This document shows, one piece after another, positions 7,158-15,306 of a stretch of DNA of 16,699 bases (position 1 is the stretch's first letter; every line of letters begins with the position of its first letter). Made by a program: the position numbers and the translations under genes. Under the pieces are notes generated by a model. That model saw nothing but the letters and a program-made list of their open reading frames with translations, did no database searches and was not told where the DNA came from. Where the stretch lies: contig DGFG01000024.1 in the NCBI GenBank assembly GCA_002391555.1, positions 3,193 to 19,891 on the forward strand. Direction: 5' to 3'. This stretch comes from Firmicutes bacterium UBA3906 (GTDB taxonomy: Bacteria > Bacillota > Clostridia > Caldicoprobacterales > DTU083).

Positions 7158-8036
7158 ATGGATTATGTAGTAAGAGCAACAGCAGCAAAAGGACAAGTCA
7201 GGGCCTTTGCAGTAGATTTAACAGAAACAGTGAGAGAGGCAGCAAAGCTTCACGATCTATTTCCCCTTGCTTCGGCAGCACTAGGTAGAACAATGGTGGC
7301 TGCGGTTATGATAGCTGCTGATATGAAAAGTGCAGATAATTCTGTATCGATAATAATTAAAGGTGGAGGACCCCTTGGTAATATCATAGTAACTGCCAAG
7401 GCTAATGGGACAGTAAAGGGCTATGTAGATAACCCATATGTTGACCTACCCTTAAACAAGTATGGCAAGCTAGATGTTAGGGCTGGTGTTGGAATAGATG
7501 GTATGCTGACAGTTATAAAAGACTTGGGTCTTAAGGAACCTTATGCTGGGCAGATTGAGCTAGTTTCTGGTGAAATAGCCGAAGACCTTGCCCACTACTT
7601 TTGGTCTTCAGAACAGCAGCCTTCAGTAATTGCTTTAGGCGTTTTAGTAAACCCAGATTCTACGATAAGGGCTGCGGGTGGCTATATTGTTCAGCCTTTA
7701 CCTGGTGCAGATGACCAAATAATAGACAAACTAGAAAAGGTGGTTGGACAGGCAGCGCCAATAACCACTATGATTGACCAGGGTATGAGGCCAGAAGATG
7801 TCCTTGACACCATCCTAGGAGACATGGATCTTAGATTAAATGACAGGCTAGACTATAAATTTCTATGTGATTGTAGCAGGGAAAGGCTTGAAGGCCTTGT
7901 GCTTAGCTTAGGCAAACAAGAGATAGAGGATATTATAAAAAAGGAAGGCAAGGCAGAGATGATTTGTCATTACTGCAGTAGCAAATATTTGTTTGGCAGG
8001 GATGACCTTAACAGGCTGCTTGACCTTGCAAAATAG
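7158..8036 (+). CDS. hslO: Hsp33 redox-regulated molecular chaperone
   Basis: A 292-residue holdase chaperone switched on by oxidation of a zinc-binding cysteine cluster, protecting cytosolic proteins during oxidative or bleach stress. The four zinc cysteines are present as CDC (Cys237, Cys239) and CHYC (Cys270, Cys273). The N-terminal domain shows the family motifs ATAAKGQVRAFAVDLT, ALGRTMVAA, IIKGGGPLGNI and GYVDNP, followed by SGEIAEDLAHYFWSSEQ. The length is normal. The ATG at 7158 has GGAGG 7 nt upstream. It probably depends on read-through from the csp promoter across the hairpin at 7111-7134. MsrA, another oxidative-damage protein, lies 3 kb downstream on the same strand. Confidence 0.96.
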   Translation: MDYVVRATAAKGQVRAFAVDLTETVREAAKLHDLFPLASAALGRTMVAAVMIAADMKSADNSVSIIIKGGGPLGNIIVTAKANGTVKGYVDNPYVDLPLNKYGKLDVRAGVGIDGMLTVIKDLGLKEPYAGQIELVSGEIAEDLAHYFWSSEQQPSVIALGVLVNPDSTIRAAGGYIVQPLPGADDQIIDKLEKVVGQAAPITTMIDQGMRPEDVLDTILGDMDLRLNDRLDYKFLCDCSRERLEGLVLSLGKQEIEDIIKKEGKAEMICHYCSSKYLFGRDDLNRLLDLAK

Positions 8037-8075
8037 GACAAAATCAAATAAAAATAAATTAAATATACCTATACC

Positions 8076-8104
8076 TTTAGCCACATAATACATTGTGATA
8101 TAAT
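8076..8104 (+). promoter_or_regulatory. Extended -10 promoter of the TPR gene
   Basis: TGATATAAT (8096-8104) gives a perfect extended -10; the -35 at 17-nt spacing (TTTAGC, 8076-8081) is weak. It lies in the 98-nt gap after hslO, which has no clear terminator hairpin. Confidence 0.7.
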
Positions 8105-8135
8105 ATAGCTATACTAGATAGAATAGGAGGGGAGT

Positions 8136-9869
8136 ATGGCTAGGGAATTATTAAACAATACTTTAAGAAAAGTATTACCCTTTGAACAAACAGGAGATTT
8201 CTTTTACCGAAAGGCTAGAAAAAGCCTAGAGACTAACAACTATATTAATGCGCTTAATTATTATAGAAAGGCCCTTGAAAAGGAGCCTGATAACATAGAA
8301 TATTCATTGGATCTAGCAGAAGTTTACACAGAAATGAGCTACTACAATGAATCAAATAGAATATTGTTTTCTATCCTGCAAAAGGACTCGACAGCCATCG
8401 AATGTTATTTTGGCATAGGCTGTAACTTTTTAGGTCTGCATGACTATAAAAAGGCTGAGGAGTGTCTTGAGAGATATCTAAATTTTGATTCCTATGGCCT
8501 TTATTCAGACGAAGCAGCTGACCTGCTAGAGATACTACAAAACCAAGACTATTATTTTAATCAAGAAAAGGAGACAGACCCTGAAAGGGCACAGCTACTA
8601 GCTGACGCCAGTAGAGGGAAGAGCTGTCTTGACAAAGGCGAGTTTAAAAAGGCCATAAGAGTATTAGAAAAAGTACTAGAAGGGGATAAGGATTTAATAT
8701 TTGCTAGAAACAACCTAGCTCTTGCCTACTATTGTGATGGGGATATTGACCGAGCAATCAATGCATGCAAGCAAATATTATCAAAATATCCTAACAATGT
8801 TCATGCTAACTGTAACTTAGCTATATTTTACAAGGATGCAGGCGATGTTGAGGCTAGCAAGAAACATATAAGCAGGGTCTTGGCCTTATCAGTAGACGAG
8901 CCTGAGGACCTATATAAGATTGTAATTACCCTGTGCGAGCTTAAAGAGCATGAAAAGGCTAATAAATTGCTAGAAAAGCTTATCCAGTACAAGCCCTACG
9001 ATACAAATATCCTGCACTATATGGCTGTATCCTTTTTTAACCTTAAATCTTACAAGAAGGCCTTGCAGTATTGGGACAAGATAGAAAAGATAAACCCAGG
9101 AAACACGATAAGTAACTACTATAGACGGTACACAAGGGGGATTTTAGATGGAGCTAGGAGCCAGACTGACCTGGCCTATCATTTTCAGGTCCCCTACGAT
9201 GAGATCATCAGAAGGGTTAAAAAAATTAACGAAATATTAAAACTATCAGATGCCGACCTAATGGCTAGGTGGACAAGGAATAAGGTCCTATATGACCTAC
9301 TGAATTGGGGTCTTGATCTAGATGATACAATTATAAAGCATGCGATTTTAAATCTTGTAGCCTCCTTTGCCGATAAAAGAGCTGAGAATTTCATAAGAGA
9401 CTTTTTAATGACCAGTAGTGGAGATAAAGACAATATCAGGCAAGCCTTGACCCTATTAAAAGGGATGGGGGCAGTTGAGCCTTATATGGCTATGATAGAT
9501 GGGGAAATCGTAGAAATCAAGGTATCCTTAGAGGAGAAATACATACTAGAGGATCCCTTATATGATAGTATCCCAAGACTAGCCATTAATGGTATGAGAG
9601 AAAGAAATCTGACCGATATAGAGGATGGGGTAAATGCAGTTTGGAACCATCTATTACACTATTGGCATGATGTTGGTATGCCCAGAATACAAAAGCTTGA
9701 GGGCTGGGCTGCTGCTATTGACCTTTATTATTGTGAAAATACAGGTGTAAGGGTTAGCAAAAAGGAATTGGCAGAATACTATAATATATCCTATTCAACA
9801 CTTTACAAAAACTATAGATATATTCAAGAAGCTGTATTGGATTTAGTAGAGTTTGATGTACGAGAGTAA
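8136..9869 (+). CDS. TPR-repeat protein with C-terminal cyclin/TFIIB-like or HTH-like helical domain
   Basis: A 577-residue soluble protein, with no signal peptide or membrane helix. Residues about 20-120 and 155-340 contain a series of tetratricopeptide repeats, for example NNYINALNYYRKALEKEP (34-51) and GDIDRAINACKQILSKYP (202-219), separated by an acidic linker around 130-155. Residues about 340-470 are helical without clear TPR periodicity and may be HEAT-like. The last 90 residues contain GWAAAIDLYYCENTG (523-537) followed by VSKKELAEYYNISYSTLYKNY (540-560). This resembles a second cyclin repeat of TFIIB, or a helix-turn-helix, with the recognition part at ISYSTLYKNYR. TPRs suggest a protein-interaction role; nucleic-acid binding by the C-terminus is inference. 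AGGAGG lies 5 nt before the ATG. I do not recognise a named family for the whole protein. Confidence 0.85.
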   Translation: MARELLNNTLRKVLPFEQTGDFFYRKARKSLETNNYINALNYYRKALEKEPDNIEYSLDLAEVYTEMSYYNESNRILFSILQKDSTAIECYFGIGCNFLGLHDYKKAEECLERYLNFDSYGLYSDEAADLLEILQNQDYYFNQEKETDPERAQLLADASRGKSCLDKGEFKKAIRVLEKVLEGDKDLIFARNNLALAYYCDGDIDRAINACKQILSKYPNNVHANCNLAIFYKDAGDVEASKKHISRVLALSVDEPEDLYKIVITLCELKEHEKANKLLEKLIQYKPYDTNILHYMAVSFFNLKSYKKALQYWDKIEKINPGNTISNYYRRYTRGILDGARSQTDLAYHFQVPYDEIIRRVKKINEILKLSDADLMARWTRNKVLYDLLNWGLDLDDTIIKHAILNLVASFADKRAENFIRDFLMTSSGDKDNIRQALTLLKGMGAVEPYMAMIDGEIVEIKVSLEEKYILEDPLYDSIPRLAINGMRERNLTDIEDGVNAVWNHLLHYWHDVGMPRIQKLEGWAAAIDLYYCENTGVRVSKKELAEYYNISYSTLYKNYRYIQEAVLDLVEFDVRE

Positions 9870-9887
9870 TCTATACAAAAACAAAAG

Positions 9888-9916
9888 TTAACAAATTGAA
9901 TATAAATCAGTATAGG
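9888..9916 (+). promoter_or_regulatory. Candidate promoter of the DUF3006-like gene
   Basis: TTAACA (9888-9893), 17 nt, TATAGG (9911-9916). The -35 is good and the -10 moderate. It lies in the short gap after the TPR gene, so read-through is an alternative. Confidence 0.4.
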
Positions 9917-9949
9917 TCTTTGAAATGCAAAATGGGGGGAGTTCTCTTT

Positions 9950-10132
9950 ATGAAAAGCCTAGTAAAGGTGTTAGGCATTCAAGAAAGAAAGGTTGATGGT
10001 CTACTACTAGAAAGTGGTGAGACCCTAAAGCTACCACTTTGTATATTGCCTAAGGACATTAAACCAGGCGATGTACTCAGGCTTGAGGTAAACTTTGATC
10101 CCTATGAGACCATACTAGCCTTGCATGAATAG
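9950..10132 (+). CDS. Small DUF3006-like protein
   Basis: A 60-residue protein starting at the ATG at 9950, preceded by GGGGGGAG about 9 nt upstream. An upstream in-frame TTG at 9896 would add 18 residues but has no ribosome site and overlaps the candidate promoter, so I reject it. The pattern VDGLLLESGETLKLPLCILPKDIKPGDVLRL resembles DUF3006 proteins: a charged or hydrophobic first strand, a conserved LP, and a GDVL turn, likely folding as a small beta barrel. Function of the family is unknown. It sits between the TPR protein and a YkvI-like transporter on the same strand. Confidence 0.7.
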   Translation: MKSLVKVLGIQERKVDGLLLESGETLKLPLCILPKDIKPGDVLRLEVNFDPYETILALHE

Positions 10133-10210
10133 TTATATCAAAGCAAATCTTGCATAAGCCTAAGCCATTAGCAATAGTATGTACAAGGAGCTTATTGTAG
10201 GGGGCAGCTT

Positions 10211-11245
10211 ATGAAAAAAAGCAAGGTCTTTATATTAGATGGCGTAAAAATTGCCATGGCCTATATAGGCACAGTGATAGGGGCAGGCTTTGCAACAGGC
10301 CAAGAGATTCTACAGTTTTTCACCAAGCTTGGCTACAATTCTATCTATGCAATACTTGTTGCTACTTTATTGTTTATACTAGTGGGACTAAAGATACTTT
10401 TGCTAGGCAATAAACTATCTACTCCATCATATGGCAAGCTGGTTGATCGAATCTTTGGACCAGTATCACCGCTAGTAAATATATATCTAGCACTGACTTA
10501 CTTATTGATTTGCGCTGCCATGTTTGCAGGAGCAGGGGCCCTACTAAAGGAGCTATTTGGTGTACCTTATATTATAGGTGCACTTTTTATTGCCCTTACT
10601 ACTTTAATTGTATCCTTATCAGGTATAAGAGGGATACTAGCTGCTAATGGATTTATTGTACCCTTAATTGTAGCCTTTACTTTTATAATATTTATACGGG
10701 CTATGAATACTAAAGATACAAGTATAGTAGCTAACCAGCTCTCTTTAGGGGAGATATTCCCCTTGTTAAGGGCAGCCCTAAGCTATGCTTCATTTAATCT
10801 AATCCTGTCAATAGGTGTATTAGCACCTTTAGGCGCATCGGTTAGGGATACTAGATCACTATACATAGGCTCTATCTTAGGTGGGGGCATATTAGGACTA
10901 CTGATGCTCTTTAGCAATATCTCTATGCTTTACTATGTTCCGGTTGTCTTTAATAGAGAGCTCCCGATAATAGCTATAATAGAGGGGCTAGGCAGGAGAT
11001 TTATCCTCGCGTATGGGGCTATCATATGGCTAGAGATATTTTCTACAGCTATTGGCAACTTATTTTCAATAGATACAGTCATAAGGGATAAGCTAAAAAC
11101 AAAGTCTAGCCTTCCTGCTATAGTACTATCGGGTCTTTCTCTTCTCTTATGTCTGTTTGGTTTTTCCAATATTGTTAAGTGGTTTTATCCAGCCCTGGGT
11201 GTTTTAGGCTTTGTGCTGGTGGGTATGATGTTTATATATTCCTAG
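10211..11245 (+). CDS. YkvI-family multi-pass membrane transporter
   Basis: A 344-residue protein with about ten hydrophobic helices. The N-terminus carries the family signature [17 protein letters not shown] (17-33), with the glycine-rich unwound-helix style of LeuT-fold amino-acid transporters. Other helices are separated by short loops with few charges, such as [23 protein letters not shown]. YkvI relatives are distant cousins of APC-superfamily carriers; the substrate is unknown. AGGGGG lies about 6 nt before the ATG. No periplasmic or cytosolic partner is encoded beside it, consistent with a single-component secondary transporter. It is followed after 34 nt by msrA and may be co-transcribed with it. 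Confidence 0.85.
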   Translation: MKKSKVFILDGVKIAMAYIGTVIGAGFATGQEILQFFTKLGYNSIYAILVATLLFILVGLKILLLGNKLSTPSYGKLVDRIFGPVSPLVNIYLALTYLLICAAMFAGAGALLKELFGVPYIIGALFIALTTLIVSLSGIRGILAANGFIVPLIVAFTFIIFIRAMNTKDTSIVANQLSLGEIFPLLRAALSYASFNLILSIGVLAPLGASVRDTRSLYIGSILGGGILGLLMLFSNISMLYYVPVVFNRELPIIAIIEGLGRRFILAYGAIIWLEIFSTAIGNLFSIDTVIRDKLKTKSSLPAIVLSGLSLLLCLFGFSNIVKWFYPALGVLGFVLVGMMFIYS

Positions 11246-11279
11246 TGATAGTGTTAAAATAATAGAAAGGCTGATACTA

Positions 11280-11759
11280 ATGAAGAAAATTGTTCTAGCA
11301 GGCGGTTGTTTTTGGGGAGTAGAGGAGTACTTTTCGAGGCTTCCGGGCCTTGTGTCAACTAGGGTAGGTTATGCAAATGGCCATACTAAAAACCCATCCT
11401 ACCAAGAGGTTTGCACTGGTACAACAGGTCATGTTGAGGCCTGCTTGCTAGAATTTGATGAGACAATAATTAGTCTAGAGGAGCTACTTGATAAGTTTTG
11501 GTCCATAATTGATCCTACTATTAAAAATAGGCAGGGAAATGATATAGGCAGTCAGTACCGAACAGGTATATACTATCTTGACAAAGGTGACTTAAGCCAG
11601 ATACTAGAATCTAGAGATAAGCAACAAGCCCTTTACAATAAACCTATTGTCACAGAGATACAAGCCCTTGGGTCCTTTTATGAGGCAGAGGAATACCACC
11701 AGGCCTACCTTAAAAAGAACCCAAATGGCTATTGTCATATAGACTTATCTGGCATATAG
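11280..11759 (+). CDS. msrA: Peptide methionine-S-sulfoxide reductase
   Basis: Reduces methionine-S-sulfoxide in free or protein form using thioredoxin-type electrons. At 159 residues it is a minimal MsrA domain with no MsrB fusion. The catalytic cysteine is Cys10 in [19 protein letters not shown] and [10 protein letters not shown] are the other conserved blocks, and [18 protein letters not shown] closes the domain. Cys152 near the C-terminus, and Cys45 and Cys55, are possible resolving residues. The cysteine is encoded normally, with no UGA selenocysteine codon. It ends 25 nt before the convergent DUF1189 gene. Confidence 0.96.
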   Translation: MKKIVLAGGCFWGVEEYFSRLPGLVSTRVGYANGHTKNPSYQEVCTGTTGHVEACLLEFDETIISLEELLDKFWSIIDPTIKNRQGNDIGSQYRTGIYYLDKGDLSQILESRDKQQALYNKPIVTEIQALGSFYEAEEYHQAYLKKNPNGYCHIDLSGI

Positions 11760-11784
11760 GATTAACTCACTAATCTAGTATAGC

Positions 11785-12600
11785 TTAGTTGTATACTTGG
11801 TCTAGCTCTTGTGGACCCTCTTGCATGGGACCACCCTGCCTTTGCTCCTTTGAAATCTGGTTAACCCCTAGGAATATATACAAAATGGCTAGGCCCCAGT
11901 ATATTAAGGTTTGTAGGATACCTAAGGGCTTTCCTGCTAGGGCATCTACTATGTGGACCAGCATAGGTAGGGTAGAAGCATATATTGCAACATTCCAATT
12001 GTTCCTAAAGCTAAGCCTTACATTAAAAATAGCAGCCGCTATCATAGCTACTAGTGTTAGTAGCAAAATCCCAAGTTGCTTTATTCCAAGTCTAATAAAA
12101 AACCATATGAATAAAAAGAGCCAAGCAAATATCTTAATCTTTGGAAGTAAGTTAACTAGATGTTCTTTGTTAAACTCCATCGGGAGGCTAGAAAAGCTAA
12201 GCCTATCTCCCCTTCCATAGCTATAGGAGATCATCTCTTCTTCAGTTATTATAAAGCCATTTATAATATTATGCTGGCTTGCTAGATCGTCAGCATTCTT
12301 ACTGGTATCGATGATAAACTTAAAGCCTAGATCATCATCTCCACGTATGTAAGGCATTTCCCCGTAAAATTTAAAGCTGCCATTTGATAATTCGAAATCA
12401 GGGACATCTTCTGTTATTTGGTCTCTTGTTATCTGTATAAAGTAGTTAACTTCAGTCACAACCCTGTAGGTGAAAACTAGATATGACACAAGAAAAATAA
12501 GTAAAAGGTAAAGAAAGCTTTTGCCAGGCTTTAGCCTAGATAGTTGGCCATAGGACTTTAAATTTCCAATACTATTGGTAAATCTTTTAATTAAACTCAT
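11785..12600 (-). CDS. DUF1189 family membrane protein
   Basis: A 271-residue membrane protein. One helix spans about 28-47, an extracytoplasmic region follows (about 48-150), and three or four helices fill the C-terminal part (about 155-252) before a hydrophilic tail rich in Gln, Glu and Pro. The ectodomain carries the DUF1189 pattern VPDFELSNG, FIIDTSKN and YSYGRGDRLSFSSLP. Function is not known. AGGAGG lies before the ATG, and the gene has its own promoter in the 69-nt gap after cca. It converges with msrA with a 25-nt gap and no obvious shared terminator. Confidence 0.82.
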   Translation of the reverse strand: MSLIKRFTNSIGNLKSYGQLSRLKPGKSFLYLLLIFLVSYLVFTYRVVTEVNYFIQITRDQITEDVPDFELSNGSFKFYGEMPYIRGDDDLGFKFIIDTSKNADDLASQHNIINGFIITEEEMISYSYGRGDRLSFSSLPMEFNKEHLVNLLPKIKIFAWLFLFIWFFIRLGIKQLGILLLTLVAMIAAAIFNVRLSFRNNWNVAIYASTLPMLVHIVDALAGKPLGILQTLIYWGLAILYIFLGVNQISKEQRQGGPMQEGPQELDQVYN

Positions 12601-12631
12601 TTCTACCTCCTAAATAGCTGATAATAATTAT

Positions 12632-12660
12632 ATTATATATTTGATATGAGTATAAAACAA
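12632..12660 (-). promoter_or_regulatory. Promoter of the DUF1189 gene
   Basis: On the minus strand TTGTTT (12660-12655), 17 nt, TATAAT (12637-12632). The -10 is perfect and the -35 matches three of six. The cca gene ends just upstream, so read-through from cca is also possible. Confidence 0.7.
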
Positions 12661-12669
12661 TACTAGTAT

Positions 12670-13920
12670 TTACTTAAATTTGGATATAAGGCTTTTAATT
12701 AGTAGGTCCTTATCGTTCATTTTAGGGTTCTTTAGTACTAGTTCATGAGCCAAATCTAGGGCTAAGCCTACAAGTTCAGGTCTATCTGACCCTATACCAG
12801 CAGCCAAAACATCCTTTCCTGATATGGCTAGATCTTTTAAATCTATGGGATCATTATCCTCGACCACCCTTATCATAAGACCATATAGTTTCTCGTACCT
12901 TGCTCTTGTATTCTTATTTTTATTTACATAGGCCTCATGCATATACCAGGACAGGAGTTGTTTGGCTGTCTGTCTACCAGTAAAGACCAAGAGCCTTCTC
13001 ATGGCATAGGGGCTTTCATCCATATCTTTAAGGATTAAATAGCCTCCTACAAGCCTTTTAACCTGAGAGATTAGGGCCTTTGGATACCGCAAGCTAGCCA
13101 GCTTTTCTACCATATCAGTAGCATCATCCATAACTAAGTAGTAGATAAGGGCTGCTAGCCTTAGGGGCAATTCTGCCTTTGAGAGCCTTATTATTTCCAG
13201 ACTAGCTCTTGATAGGCCCCTATTTGTCTTGAAAGGGAGGATTATATCAATAAGCTTAGTTTCCTGAGCTAGCCTAAGGCCTAGGTCTGGCCTAGGAGAC
13301 AGTAATAGTTTTGTAAACTCATCATTTATTCTTTCTTTGGATATCAAGGACAGCAGCTGATATGATTCAAGTATCGCCTTATAAGTGTTAGCTTCTAGCC
13401 TAAAGCTTAGCTGAGAGGCAAAGCGCAGAGCTCTTAGTATTCTAAGGGGATCTTCCTCAAAGCGATGTCTTGCATTAGCAACAGACCGAATGATTCCAGC
13501 CTCTAGATCAGCCCTACCCCTAAAGGGGTCAACTAGGTCTGTGCTTGTTAGGGGATTGTAGGCCATGGCGTTAATAGTAAAGTCTCTTCTTGCTAGGTCA
13601 CTGACTATATCATCGATAAAATAAACCTTGTCAGGATGTCTCTTGTCACTATAGGCACCCTCGCTTCTCATGGTTGTTATCTCTATTGGTATACTATCGA
13701 TAATAACCCCAATAGTACCAAAGCTTTTGCCTAGCTTGTAAGATCTATGGTCACTAAACAGGGCCTCTATCCTAGATGGGCTAAGAGAGCTACTGATATC
13801 ATAGTCGGGTATGTCTCTTTTAAGTATTAGGTCCCTAACTGCTCCACCAACAAGATAGGCTTTTCCGCCATCATCCATTATCTTCTTTAGTGCGTATATG
13901 ATTTGTTTGGGCAAGTCCAT
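12670..13920 (-). CDS. cca: CCA-adding tRNA nucleotidyltransferase
   Basis: Adds or repairs the 3'-CCA of tRNAs; a class II nucleotidyltransferase-fold enzyme of 416 residues. The N-terminal catalytic domain shows LVGGAVRD (23-30), the metal-binding DYD (Asp39, Asp41), RRDFTINAMAY (111-121) and DPFRGRADLEAGIIR (131-145). The nucleotide-specificity helix EDPLR (Glu156, Asp157, Arg160) followed by ILRALRFASQL is characteristic of CCA-adding rather than poly(A)-adding relatives. A helical C-terminal tRNA-binding region makes up the rest. AGGTGA lies 6 nt before the ATG at 13920. It is transcribed from its own promoter at 13993-14021. A full CCA enzyme versus an A-adding or CC-adding variant cannot be decided from motifs alone. 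Confidence 0.93.
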   Translation of the reverse strand: MDLPKQIIYALKKIMDDGGKAYLVGGAVRDLILKRDIPDYDISSSLSPSRIEALFSDHRSYKLGKSFGTIGVIIDSIPIEITTMRSEGAYSDKRHPDKVYFIDDIVSDLARRDFTINAMAYNPLTSTDLVDPFRGRADLEAGIIRSVANARHRFEEDPLRILRALRFASQLSFRLEANTYKAILESYQLLSLISKERINDEFTKLLLSPRPDLGLRLAQETKLIDIILPFKTNRGLSRASLEIIRLSKAELPLRLAALIYYLVMDDATDMVEKLASLRYPKALISQVKRLVGGYLILKDMDESPYAMRRLLVFTGRQTAKQLLSWYMHEAYVNKNKNTRARYEKLYGLMIRVVEDNDPIDLKDLAISGKDVLAAGIGSDRPELVGLALDLAHELVLKNPKMNDKDLLIKSLISKFK

Positions 13921-13992
13921 CTTATATCACCTGGCCTATCTATTTTAGAGTAAATTGCCTGCTTGCTGGTGGTGGTTTCCCATAAAGCTAAG

Positions 13993-14021
13993 ATTGTATT
14001 TATGCTAAATAAGTTATTCAA
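13993..14021 (-). promoter_or_regulatory. Promoter of cca
   Basis: On the minus strand TTGAAT (14021-14016), 17 nt, TACAAT (13998-13993), about 75 nt before the start codon. Both hexamers are good matches. I saw no T-box or other riboswitch signature in this leader. Confidence 0.75.
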
Positions 14022-14082
14022 TACTTTAACTTTTAACAGTAGTCTCTTGCTATAGGAGCTTAAATCTATAATACCACTATAG

Positions 14083-14094
14083 CTATCATGATAG
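14083..14094. repeat. 12-bp perfect palindrome in the cca / DUF2207 intergenic region
   Basis: CTATCATGATAG is perfectly self-complementary and lies in the 268-nt divergent spacer, upstream of both genes and just downstream of a plus-strand TATAAT (14067-14072) that lacks a good -35. It could be an operator, but it is AT-rich and only one copy is seen. Apart from promoters, nothing else was recognised in 13921-14188. Confidence 0.3.
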
Positions 14095-14188
14095 GTAGAC
14101 TAAAAATAAGGATTTTCTAGACAGGACCAGTGCTTTTTTAGTTAGGCTAGGAATGGATAATTCTCTTATACTAATTTCCCTATAGTAA

Positions 14189-14216
14189 TTGGCTACCTTT
14201 AGTGTTATGATACAAA
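14189..14216 (+). promoter_or_regulatory. Candidate promoter of the DUF2207-like gene
   Basis: TTGGCT (14189-14194), 16 nt, TACAAA (14211-14216) with TG at the extended -10 position. If used, transcription would begin close to 14223 and favour a start at 14246 over 14231. Confidence 0.35.
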
Positions 14217-14230
14217 ATAAGGGAGAACAA

Positions 14231-15181
14231 ATGAGGGGTGAGGCAATGGCTACTATTAGATCCAAAAAGAAGCTTTTAATAAGCCTTATATTTTTTATTG
14301 TCTTTTCTATCAGTTTCCTAGCACCATATAAACTAAAAAATAGGTCTGACTATATTGTAAGCAGCTACAATACAAATATAGTCCTTAATAGTGATGGTTC
14401 AGCCTACTTTGAAGACCAAGTCAGCTATAGGATAGTAAAGGCAGGCCAGCCCCTTGAAAAGCAAATGCACTTAAAGGATGCTTCTAGTATAGAAGACCTA
14501 GAGGTTATAAGGCTAATAGCTAGGGGAGAGGAGGCAGAAAAAGAAGTTGCCCTAAAGCCTACTGATGAGGATTTAAAAGCAGATACAGAGTATTATGAAT
14601 ACATAGAAATAGATAAAGATGAGAACCTTTATACTATTAGACTTTCTCCGGATACAAAGCGTGGGGACAAGCTAACCTACATATATAGGTATAGGCTTGA
14701 GGACTTTGTATTCCTATACAAGGATACAGCGGCCCTTTATTGCAAGTTTATAGGCAGTGACGATCCTATTGACTACCACAAGATAAGGGTCTCTATCAAG
14801 TTTCCCCAGTCTAATACTTATTCTGTTGAAGGCTATATAGGGGGAAGCTTATACAAGGAAAAGGGAATAGATGATAGGGGTAATTTCATTTTTGAGGTAA
14901 AAAGGGTAGGGGCAAGATACTCATTATTTTTAGATTTACTTATGCCCCTTGATAACTTTCCCCAGGGTCGCAAGTTAATAGACAACTTAAGTAGGGCAGA
15001 GCTATTAGATGAGATGAAGAGTTCAGAATTTATGGCAGATAGGAGCCATAGTAGGTATAGAGACTGGCTGAGATTTTCAATAATGGGTGCAATATTTTTA
15101 AGCTTTTTTATGACAACTATACTTTTTTGGGTATATAAGGCTATAAACAAGCTAAAGAAAAGGGAAGATAGATCAAAATAA
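14231..15181 (+). CDS. Short DUF2207-like membrane-anchored protein
   Basis: A 316-residue protein with a basic N-terminus and a hydrophobic helix (about 13-32) acting as signal or anchor, an extracytoplasmic region, a second helix near 280-300 and a basic cytoplasmic tail. The ectodomain begins YIVSSYNTNIVLNSDGSAYFEDQVSYRI, the opening pattern of DUF2207, and has RGDKLTYIYRYRLEDFVFLYKDTAALYCKFIG matching its core. DUF2207 proteins are usually 550-650 residues with more helices and a second domain, so this is only about half the usual length. The end is clean with a TAA and a terminator follows, so it is either a natural short form or an old truncation. Function is unknown. The start is uncertain: ATG 14231 has GGGAG 5 nt upstream; ATG 14246 also has a purine-rich site; a further TTG at 14189 is unlikely. 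Confidence 0.72.
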   Translation: MRGEAMATIRSKKKLLISLIFFIVFSISFLAPYKLKNRSDYIVSSYNTNIVLNSDGSAYFEDQVSYRIVKAGQPLEKQMHLKDASSIEDLEVIRLIARGEEAEKEVALKPTDEDLKADTEYYEYIEIDKDENLYTIRLSPDTKRGDKLTYIYRYRLEDFVFLYKDTAALYCKFIGSDDPIDYHKIRVSIKFPQSNTYSVEGYIGGSLYKEKGIDDRGNFIFEVKRVGARYSLFLDLLMPLDNFPQGRKLIDNLSRAELLDEMKSSEFMADRSHSRYRDWLRFSIMGAIFLSFFMTTILFWVYKAINKLKKREDRSK

Positions 15182-15249
15182 AAAAGCTAGAAAAGGAGAT
15201 CTTGGCCTATGAACCCATCATTTAGTTATTTAAGTTAAAAATTAAACAA

Positions 15250-15301
15250 AAAGCAGTGGGAGGGGCAGGTTAATCATTTCTAGCGCCACAGCCACTGCTT
15301 T
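15250..15301. terminator. Bidirectional terminator between DUF2207-like gene and ABC permease gene
   Basis: A 10-bp inverted repeat AAAGCAGTGG (15250-15259) / CCACTGCTTT (15292-15301) encloses a 32-nt loop. On the minus strand it is followed by TTTTTGTTTAATTTTT, a good U tract just past the permease stop; on the plus strand by the weaker TATTTATTATT. It therefore probably serves both convergent genes, more efficiently for the minus strand. Confidence 0.7.
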
Positions 15302-15306
15302 ATTTA

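Noticed and set aside
7106..7288. 60-codon plus-strand open frame overlapping the csp-hslO hairpin
   Set aside because: Runs through the hairpin and out of frame into hslO without a ribosome site; hslO is unambiguous.
9896..9949. Upstream TTG start for the DUF3006-like gene
   Set aside because: No ribosome site, overlaps a candidate promoter, and adds 18 residues not expected in the family; ATG 9950 has a clear purine-rich site.
11770..11788. Near-palindrome CTAATCTAGTATAGCTTAG between convergent msrA and DUF1189 genes as a shared terminator
   Set aside because: The stem is AT-rich with two mismatch positions and a 3-nt loop, and no U tract follows on either strand.
13921..14188. T-box or other riboswitch in the cca leader
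   Set aside because: No conserved T-box TGGNACC-type sequence or aptamer core was found, and no terminator hairpin lies before the cca start.
15209..15238. Nine-residue open frame (MNPSFSYLS) after the DUF2207-like gene with AAGGAG upstream
   Set aside because: Too short to judge, 10-nt spacing, and no conserved feature; could be chance or a remnant of the missing DUF2207 half.
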